A stretch of 64,000 bases of DNA. Source: Marinisporobacter balticus. Its GTDB lineage: Bacteria; Bacillota; Clostridia; Peptostreptococcales; Thermotaleaceae. Positions 17,258-25,800 of this stretch are shown here, one piece after another. Position numbers and translations under genes: made by a program. The stretch's first letter is position 1; each line of letters opens with the position of its first letter. Where the stretch lies: the NCBI RefSeq assembly GCF_004345705.1, contig NZ_SLWV01000016.1, positions 1 through 64,000 of the forward strand, read 5' to 3'. The notes beneath the pieces were generated by a model that saw nothing but the letters and a program-made list of their open reading frames with translations, made no database searches and was not told the origin of the DNA.

Positions 17258-17310
17258 AATAAAAAATGCTCCGAAAAATAAAAAATCAAATTTGATTTTT
17301 ATTTGGAACA
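17258..17310 (-). terminator. Terminator after the AraC-family gene
   Basis: On the minus strand TGTTCCAAATAAAAATCAAA pairs with TTTGATTTTTTATTTTTCGGAGCA, a long A+T-rich stem about 50 bases after the araC stop, followed by TTTTTTATTTG. It separates araC from the Fur-controlled ABC remnant. Confidence 0.75.
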
Positions 17311-17357
17311 TTTTATCCTTCTATTATTAGATTTTTTAAAAAATATATCTAACCTAA

Positions 17358-18335
17358 TCATTTTGATTTCCTATATTTTAGTGGTGTTATATCATTATAT
17401 CTTTTGAATAAATTTGAAAATTTACTAGGATTTTCATAGCCTATTTCATTTGTAATCTCTAATATGGACATATCTGTATTTTTCAGTAAATATTTTGCTT
17501 TTTCGATCTTTACCTTTTTTATATATGCATACACAGTATCCCCTGTAATATCTTTAAATCCTTTTTGTAATTTATATACACTTGTATTTAATTTAACTGC
17601 CAATTCTTTCACAGAAGGTGTATTTTCAATGTTTTCATCAATAATTTCTTTCGCTTTCGTGATTCTTTGTACTTCTTTATTTTTAATATGTTTAAAATTT
17701 CCCTTTGCTTTTTCTTCAAGAAAAGTAGCTAAAAACTCAATTGTTTTTAATTTTAGCTTCATATAGCCTATCATATTATCACTAGAAATTGCATCTATCT
17801 GTTGTGCTATTTTTCTTAAATCATAACTAGCTTTTTCAATTATCAATATATTTTCATTAAATATACTTTTTATATTTTTTTGCCAATCGGTTATGAGTTG
17901 ATCTTCCCGAATTGAATTTATAGCATTTTTAATGATATTAAAATTCATATGAATAGATATAGCTTTACAATTTATATATTTAAATTTAAAATAATCTAAC
18001 TTATTCAATGTTTTATAAATGAAAAGATCTCCTTCTTTAAATCTATATTCTTTATAGTCTGGTAAGGATAAAATTTTTGTATCTCCACTATAACAATATC
18101 CTACTTCTAAAATATCATCATCTGATGCTCTATTATCAAAATCCATCTCCATTTTTAAGATATTAAATCCCGATATTTCTAATCCATCTTCTATTTTTAT
18201 TCTAAAAAAATTTCCTTCCCCTAATTGATCTTTGATAACATATTTTTTTCCCAGCAATTCATCTAATGTTTTATAGCAGTATTTATCTTCAATATATTTG
18301 TAATAGTCATCCATTATATTTTTTTTGATTTTCAT
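17358..18335 (-). CDS. AraC-family transcriptional regulator, likely of iron-siderophore transport
   Basis: 325 residues. The C-terminal 100 residues carry the two helix-turn-helix motifs of AraC/XylS (VKELAVKLNTSVYKLQKGFK and MSILEITNEIGYENPSKFSN, then LFKRYNDITPLKYRK). The N-terminal 200 residues are a ligand domain resembling that of PchR/YbtA-like clostridial regulators, which activate siderophore transporter genes. No membrane segments. Its usual target, an ABC exporter pair, is present only as a remnant downstream, so the regulator may have lost its main target. The start ATG at 18335 has GGGGG about a dozen bases upstream, slightly far, but no better start is seen. Confidence 0.85.
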   Translation of the reverse strand: MKIKKNIMDDYYKYIEDKYCYKTLDELLGKKYVIKDQLGEGNFFRIKIEDGLEISGFNILKMEMDFDNRASDDDILEVGYCYSGDTKILSLPDYKEYRFKEGDLFIYKTLNKLDYFKFKYINCKAISIHMNFNIIKNAINSIREDQLITDWQKNIKSIFNENILIIEKASYDLRKIAQQIDAISSDNMIGYMKLKLKTIEFLATFLEEKAKGNFKHIKNKEVQRITKAKEIIDENIENTPSVKELAVKLNTSVYKLQKGFKDITGDTVYAYIKKVKIEKAKYLLKNTDMSILEITNEIGYENPSKFSNLFKRYNDITPLKYRKSK

Positions 18336-18612
18336 TTTAATCTAACACCCCCTTTTTAAAATCTATTTACTCTTCATTACTCATTATTTTTTTTATAATG
18401 ATCTTGTCTACGCTATCTTTAATGAACTATAGCATTAACTTAATTGGCTCCAAAACGCATCGTCTCCTCTCTTTAAATCCACTTAATATGTTTATTCGAT
18501 AAAATACAATATTTACATTTTAGCAATTATCATATATTTTTAAATATATAATATGTGGGCTTTTCGGAACATTCCATGTTTTTTTATGCGTCTTTTGTCA
18601 TTACTACCTGTT
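18336..18612. other. Intergenic region upstream of araC
   Basis: 277 bases of A+T-rich sequence without a convincing gene. At 18561-18575 is TTTTCGGAACATTCC; a near copy (TTTTTCGGAGCATTTT on the minus strand, about 17263-17282) is in the araC terminator stem region. It may be a regulator-binding motif, but two copies are weak evidence. No clear intrinsic terminator for mutY was found. Confidence 0.3.
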
Positions 18613-19737
18613 TTATAGCTTACATACTTCGTCAGCTTTTATTGATTCTATTTCTTTTAATATTTTCATAAAAGCTGTAGGAAAAACATATTTTTCTATC
18701 TCATCGTGTAAAATCCATTTTATTTCTGGATCATCTATAGGACTTTCTTCAATAAGTTTAAAGAAATAAATTTTCATCTTCCATTTTAAATGGGTAAATA
18801 TATGTTTCTTTTCAAACTGAAATTTCCCTTCTGTTACCTTCATACCATAGTTTTCTTCTAATTCTAATCGTATGCTTTTTCCATTTTCAAAATTCAATTC
18901 CCGTTCTGTAGCAGGTACGGCCCAAAGATTGGCAAGAAGGCCTTGTGTAGATCTTTTCATAATCAGTAATTTCTTCTTTTTATATACAATCGCCATTTCC
19001 ACTTCAACTGTTTTTACTTTTGGTTTTTTCTTTTTTATAGGTAACGTTTCCTGTACCCCTAAGCTTTTTGCACTACATTCTAAAAAAAGAGGACAAGCAA
19101 TACATTTTGGTGAAGTAGGTGTACAAATCAATGCACCTAATTCCATAAGTCCTTGGTTAAAAAAAGAAGGATTTTGGGGAGATACTACATGTCCTCCAAT
19201 CTTCTCCATCTCTTTTCGTGTTTTACTTTCCGCTATATCTTCTTTTATATAGAATAACCTTGAAAAAACCCGCATTACATTTCCATCTACTGCAGCTGCC
19301 CTCTTTCCATAAGCAATACTTAAAATAGCCCCTGCCGTATAAGGGCCAATCCCTGGTATTTTTTTTATCTCTTCTAAAGTATCTGGCATATTTCCATTAA
19401 AATCTTCTACAATTACCTTTGCTCCTCTATGAAGATTTTTAGCTCTGGAATAATATCCTAATCCTTCCCACATCTTTAGTACTTCTTCTTCATGTGCATA
19501 TGCCAAACTTTCAATATTGGGGAATTTATTGATAAAATTCAAGAAATACGGAATCACTGTATCTACTCTTGTCTGTTGTAACATGACCTCTGAAATCCAT
19601 ATATAGTAAGGATTATTTGTTTCTCTCCAAGGCAACTTCCTATGATTTTTTTCATACCACAAATTTAAATGTTTTTGTATATTTTCTATTTTTATTTTAT
19701 TTATATTTTTCCAAGCCCCTAGTGTATAGCAAGTCAT
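18613..19737 (-). CDS. mutY: Adenine DNA glycosylase (A/G-specific)
   Basis: 374 residues from ATG 19737 (AAGGGG about ten bases upstream; an earlier in-frame codon at 19842 would add 35 residues not seen in the family). It removes A mispaired with 8-oxoguanine. The catalytic Glu is in WISEVMLQQTRVDTV, the helix-hairpin-helix is IPGIGPYTAGAILSIAYG and the catalytic Asp is in AAVDGNVMRVFSR. The four-cysteine Fe-S loop is CTPTSPKCIACPLFLEC. The C-terminal NUDIX-like domain that reads 8-oxoG begins near residue 230. It stands alone, head to tail after the glucan synthase gene, and is separated from it by a strong terminator. Confidence 0.95.
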   Translation of the reverse strand: MTCYTLGAWKNINKIKIENIQKHLNLWYEKNHRKLPWRETNNPYYIWISEVMLQQTRVDTVIPYFLNFINKFPNIESLAYAHEEEVLKMWEGLGYYSRAKNLHRGAKVIVEDFNGNMPDTLEEIKKIPGIGPYTAGAILSIAYGKRAAAVDGNVMRVFSRLFYIKEDIAESKTRKEMEKIGGHVVSPQNPSFFNQGLMELGALICTPTSPKCIACPLFLECSAKSLGVQETLPIKKKKPKVKTVEVEMAIVYKKKKLLIMKRSTQGLLANLWAVPATERELNFENGKSIRLELEENYGMKVTEGKFQFEKKHIFTHLKWKMKIYFFKLIEESPIDDPEIKWILHDEIEKYVFPTAFMKILKEIESIKADEVCKL

Positions 19738-19827
19738 AATAATTGTCCCCTTCGCATAATTTTTACTTATTATATCATGTAAAAAGGATTTTAAAATTTC
19801 CAAGTATGAGATTTTATAAAATTCAGT

Positions 19828-19866
19828 AGAAAAAAAGTACAATACGCCTAAAAATGTATTGTACTT
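19828..19866 (-). terminator. Intrinsic terminator of the glucan synthase gene
   Basis: On the minus strand AAGTACAATAC, a 10-base loop, then GTATTGTACTT, a perfect 11-base-pair stem, followed by TTTTTTTC. The stop codon of the synthase gene overlaps the stem base. Confidence 0.9.
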
Positions 19867-22800
19867 ATCCTAAAACCACTTCCACTTCATGATCTTTCTG
19901 ATCATTGATCAAAGAAATATACTTTTCTTCTTTTCGTTGCCCATCTATGATCACATAATCTACATTTCTATTTACGCTATTCGGATTTTTAATAAGAATA
20001 TAATAATAAGTATCTTTATGTCTATACTTGATTCTATACTCCATCCATTCTTTTGGTATACACGGCTTTATAATCAATTTATTATCTTTTTTCTTCAACC
20101 CTAAAATATGTTCTAATCCTACTTTATACATCCAACCAGCAGCTCCTGTATACCAAGTCCATCCCCCTCTTCCTGTATGAGGGTTTACTGCATATACATC
20201 TGCTGCCATTACATAAGGTTCTACTTTATAGGTAGCACACTCTATAGATGTTCTTGTATGATTGATTGGATTAATCATGTTATAAAGCTCCCATGCGCGA
20301 TCTCCTTCACCCATCATTGCAAAAGCATTGATTACCCACGTTGCTGCATGGGTATACTGTCCACCATTTTCTCTTACCCCTGGTACATAACCTTTTATGT
20401 ATCCTGGGTGTAAATCACTTTGGTCAAAGGGTGGTGTAAATAAAAGAATCATCCCTTCTTCTTTTTTAATCAGATACCGCTGTACCGAAGCCATCGCTAT
20501 ATTTTTTCTGTCATTTCTTCCTGCACCCGATATAACGGCCCAAGATTGTGCAAGAGAATCAATCATGCATTCTGTATTCTCAATCGATCCTAAAGGCTTT
20601 CCATCATCAAAGTAAGCCCTTCTATACCACTCACCATCCCAAGCATTTTCTTCTATTGCATCTGCAATTTCTTTTGCAACATTTATGTATCTTTTGCCAC
20701 GTTCAAACTCTTTCATTTTATTACAAACAATTGAAAACTTATTCAATATATCATACAAAAACCATCCCAGCCAAATACTTTCTCCTTTTCCTTTATTTCC
20801 AACTGTATTCATCCCATCGTTCCAATCTCCAGAGCCCATAAGCGGAATACCATGTTCACCAAACTTCAGACCTCTTTCTATGGCCCTTATACAATGTTCA
20901 TATACAGAAGCCCTTTCTTCTGAAACCTTAGGTATGCCATATCTTTCATCTTCTTCCTCCCCTAAGGGTTCATCTTCTAGAAAATAAACTTCTTCCGTCA
21001 ATATGGAGTCATCTCCTGTATAGTTTATATACTCTGCTGTCACCAGAGGTAACCATAATAAGTCATCAGAAAACCTGGTCCGTATTCCCTTATCTCCAGC
21101 CCCTGCATGCCACCAGTGCTGTACATCGCCTTCAACAAATTGATGGGCGCAGTGAAGTATAATCTGTTTTCTTGTAGCTTCTGGCATTACAGATATCGCA
21201 TTCATTGCATCCTGAAGCTGATCTCTAAAACCATAGGCCCCTCCTGACTGATAAAATGCCGACCTTGCCCAAAGTCTACAAGATATGTTCTGATACATTA
21301 GCCAATAATTTAGTAGTAAATCCATTGACAAATCTGGTGTTTTTACTTGAACCGTTCCTAAAATATATTTCCAGTAATCTTTTACTCCTTCCAACGCATT
21401 TTTACATGTATTCATATTTTTATATTTTTTTACAATAGGGTCGATTCCATCCACTTCTTTTTCATGTCCAAATATAAACACAAATTCTTTTTCTTCATGA
21501 GGTTCTAGTTCAATAAAATTTTGTACTACAGCACAAGGATCATATCCGCCACCCACACGATTCGAAAAACCTTCTCTCATGAAAGATTCTGGTGTGCTTA
21601 AATCCCCCTTTTCTCCTATAAACTCTTTTCGATCGCCGGTGTAGCTTACAATCTTCTGTGATGAAGTGATATACACTATCCTATCTGGAAAATCAGAACT
21701 ATATCCATTTTTAATAAAAAATGTTCCTTTCTTTTCATCCATTTCACTCGTGATATATGGCTGTGTAATTTGATCACTAACGCCTAGTACAGGTCTAATA
21801 AAATAAGTAGCAGATAGCTTTCTTTTTACATTTGAATGATTCTTCAACTGAATCAAGTTAATTTTTATGGATTCATCCTTTGGCACAAACATCGTAAGGT
21901 TTTGTGCTATGCCATGACTCTCATGCATAAAAGTAGTATACCCAATCCCATGATGAATCGTATAGCTTTCTTTTTCTCGTATAGGTAGTGGCGTAATCGA
22001 CCAATATGCACCACAATCTTCATCTCTTAAATAGATGATTTCTCCTTGTAAATCTGTTACAGGATCGTTCGACCATGGTGTTAGTTTATTTTCTCGACTA
22101 TTTTCAGCCCATGTAAATCCTGATCCATTTTCTGTTACTAAAAATCCAAACTTGTCATTGGCAATTACATTTGTCCATGGTGCAGGTGTATTGGCTTCAT
22201 CCTTCAATCTTATAATATACGCCATGCCATCTTTACTAAAACCACCATACCCATTAAAATAATCTACATCAATCGGTTCATCCTTGCTCGCATAGCTTAT
22301 ATTATCGCCTTTAAATTGCTTTTTCTCTGGTAATTTTACTTTTTCTTTTATTTTTATCTGTGTTCTTAGCGAACCTTCTTCTCCCTTTAACACAATTTTT
22401 GCTGCTGTATAAAGAAGCGTGCGATCTGCTTCAGACATAACATGTGCATTTCTTATATACACACCGCCTAATTGATTCATCCTATCATGACCATATTTTG
22501 CAAATACGATATCGTTTAATTGTTCTTGTAATGGCTGTAAATAACTACTTTCATCTTCATTCAATATTACTAAATCTACTACTAAACCTTTCATTTTCCA
22601 GTATTCATGCGCTTTAAGTACCTCACGAACAATTTCTATATCCTCTATACGCTTAATACTGATTAAAACAATCGGAAGATCTCCTGATATGCCATAAGCC
22701 CAAAGTCCTGATTGTCCTTTTCTATTTTCTTTGAGTAGTGCTTCATTTCTTCTTCTATTTGGACTTAAGAAAATAATATGCCCAATCATATCCTGATAAA

Positions 22801-25800
22801 CTTCAATTTCATCCGATTTTAAGTTAAGATAAGAGGCTTCCACAACACTTCTTGTATAAGCTAAATTAAACGTTCGAAGAATCGAAGCATGTTCATGATA
22901 TTTTTTCGCCATATTTATGGCTTCTTTTCGGTTGCTTACGACTGAAATGATAAAAGAAACGGAAACAGTTTTTCCAGGCTCTATCTTCACTCTTCTTCTC
23001 AAACTCATAATTGGATCAAGTACGGGTCCTACTGTATTCGTAAGAGAATTTGTAATAGCCGATGGATTAGATATATTTCTTCCTCTACCAATAAAATTTG
23101 CTCTATTTGTTTCATATTCTAAATTACCAATTGTTTCACCTTCTACTACTACCGTATGACACATCCATACAGGGTCTTTTTCTTCAAGCCTTGGTCTTCT
23201 CGAAGCAATAATGCTATCATGTTCAAGAATTGCCTCTGTTCTTATAAATAAATTACTAAATGCTGGGTGTGCTATATCTGCTGCTTGCTGTGCTAACACA
23301 ATTTCAAAATAGCTAGTAAGTTCTATTATGGTTGCCTTATCTTCATGATTTGTTAAAGAAATTCTTCTAATTTCTGCGTTGTCTTCAGAGGATACAACGA
23401 TTTCTGCATGCGTATCTATATTATCATCTGTTCTCATATATTCTGCTTTATCAAGAGAAAACTTTATGTTATAGCCATCTGGCTCATGATTGATTGGTGC
23501 AAAGGTAGATGACCATACTTTATTTGAATGTATATTTTTTAAGAAAACAAAATTTCCATATATTCCTGTAAGTGAATCCTCTCTCCATCTGCTAACCTGC
23601 AAATTTTCATTTTTGCTATAGCCAATGCCACAATCCGTAACTACAACGGAATATTTTCCATTTGAAAGGATATGGCATCTAGGCAATTCTTTTTCTAATT
23701 CACTATAGGTTCTAACAACATAAATATCTTCTTTTTTTAATACTTCTAAAGGTTCTATTCGCTCCTTATATGCTTTTGTAATAATTACTCTTACAGGTAT
23801 CTTTTCTTGCAGTAGAATTTCAGCTGATTTTATAACAGGATCAGCATGAAATCTTTCTTGAATAATATTTTCATTCAAATAGTTATTAAGAGATATCAAA
23901 CTCATTCCTTGATGATGCGCCATAAAGCTTTTAATTACGCCTTTTTCCTTTCCAAAGGTCAACCGATCAGGTGTATAATCAATGGCTTCATAAAAACCAT
24001 ATTCTCCCTCTACTCCATCAGATATAAGCTCTCTTATATTACGCATGGCTCCTTTCGTATCAAAAGGAAGTGCTAGAAGGGTTGAATAAGGAGATATAAC
24101 CATATCATTAATTAACCCCCGCTTAAGTCCAAGGTCTGGTACACCAAAAGCTTTATACTGATAATTTAAATTTATATCAAAAGCATAATAACCAGATTCT
24201 GACGTTCCCCATGGGACATTTCTCTTTTCACCATACCGTCTCTGTGCTTTTATAACGGTCCCATAAGTTTCATCCAAAAGGGTATTCTTATAATTTTTCA
24301 TAAGAAGTGGCGGCATTAAGTATTCAAACATGGTTCCTGTCCATGAAACCAATCCTCTATATCCATCCACAACGGATAAGGCTCTTCCTAACTTTTCCCA
24401 ATGCTTTTTGGGCACTTCTTTTCTTGCAATGGCGATATAACTTGTAAGTCTTGCCTCTGATGCGAATAAATCATAGTAGGAGTTTGTAAGCTTTTCATCA
24501 TCTACACTATACCCTATTGAAAATAAATTTTGTTTCTTATCATATAATTGCGTAAAATCTGTAGCATCTACAACCTTTTGTATTCTATCTGTAAGATCAT
24601 TTATTTTTTCTAAAATTTCTTTCACATGATTGTTTGCTACAACAATTTTTTCTTTTATTGCTAACCAATATGCGTCATCATCTTCCTTTTTTAAAATTTT
24701 TTCTATAGAAAAGATCATATTTTTATAAAGATTATTTAATGCAACTAAAGATACATCCCCTTCTATTTGATTTAACTGTTCATTTAATTTTTTATAGCCA
24801 TCTTCTCTTATTTCTATATCTATAAAAAGTGTATTTATTTCTTTATGAAATCCATCCAACATCCTATCGAATTTTTCATGCCAATTCGATGATTCATCAG
24901 AAATAGTGAAACTTTTTAATAATTTTTTTAATGCTTTTAAACTTATTTCTTCTTTTTCTATAAAAGAATCTAATATTTGCATATATGCGCTATTTTTTTT
25001 ATCTAACAAGCCTATGGTATCTTTTAATCCTAACAAATGTCTTTTATCAAAAATAGGTGCCTTTACCGTTTCTAAAAGTCCTTGTTTTAATGTAATCATG
25101 TATCCAATGAAATTCCCACTATCAACAGTTGATACATAAAAAGGTCTTAATACTTCTAAAGTTTTTGTGTCATACCAGTTATATAAATGCCCTTTCCAAT
25201 TTTCCAATTTTTCAATCGTAGATAATGTATTTTCAATCCGATCTATCATTTCTATGATTGACATATACCCTAAATCTCTCGCAGAAAGAGTGGCAAGTAA
25301 CAAAAAACCAATATTCGTTGGCGATGTTCTATGTGCTATACCATTTGGTGGATCTTCTTGATAATTATCTGAAGGTAAATAATTTTCTTCTTCTGTTGCA
25401 AAATCTTCATAATAGGCCCATGTCTTTCTTGCTAATCTTCTCAATATCTTTTCATCTTTATCTTCTAATACATTTTTATGTATATCTTCTTTACTTACTT
25501 TGTATGCAATTACAGGTGATATTGCCCATACAAATCCAATCAAAAGGACAACTACCAAATTTCCAGGTGCTTTTACAAGCACCAATATAACCAAGATGAA
25601 CGAAATAGATATTGCTGCCTTCATTCGCTTAATAAAGCTATAGGTATCATTTTCAAGCCTCTTTTCAACATCTGCAGCAGTAATCCATTCTAGTAAATTC
25701 TTTTTTGAAATATACACACGGTATAAGGTTCTTCCTATACCATCTATCATCATATAGGCTTGATAGGGTAAAAATATAAACATTAATAAAGTTTGATAAA

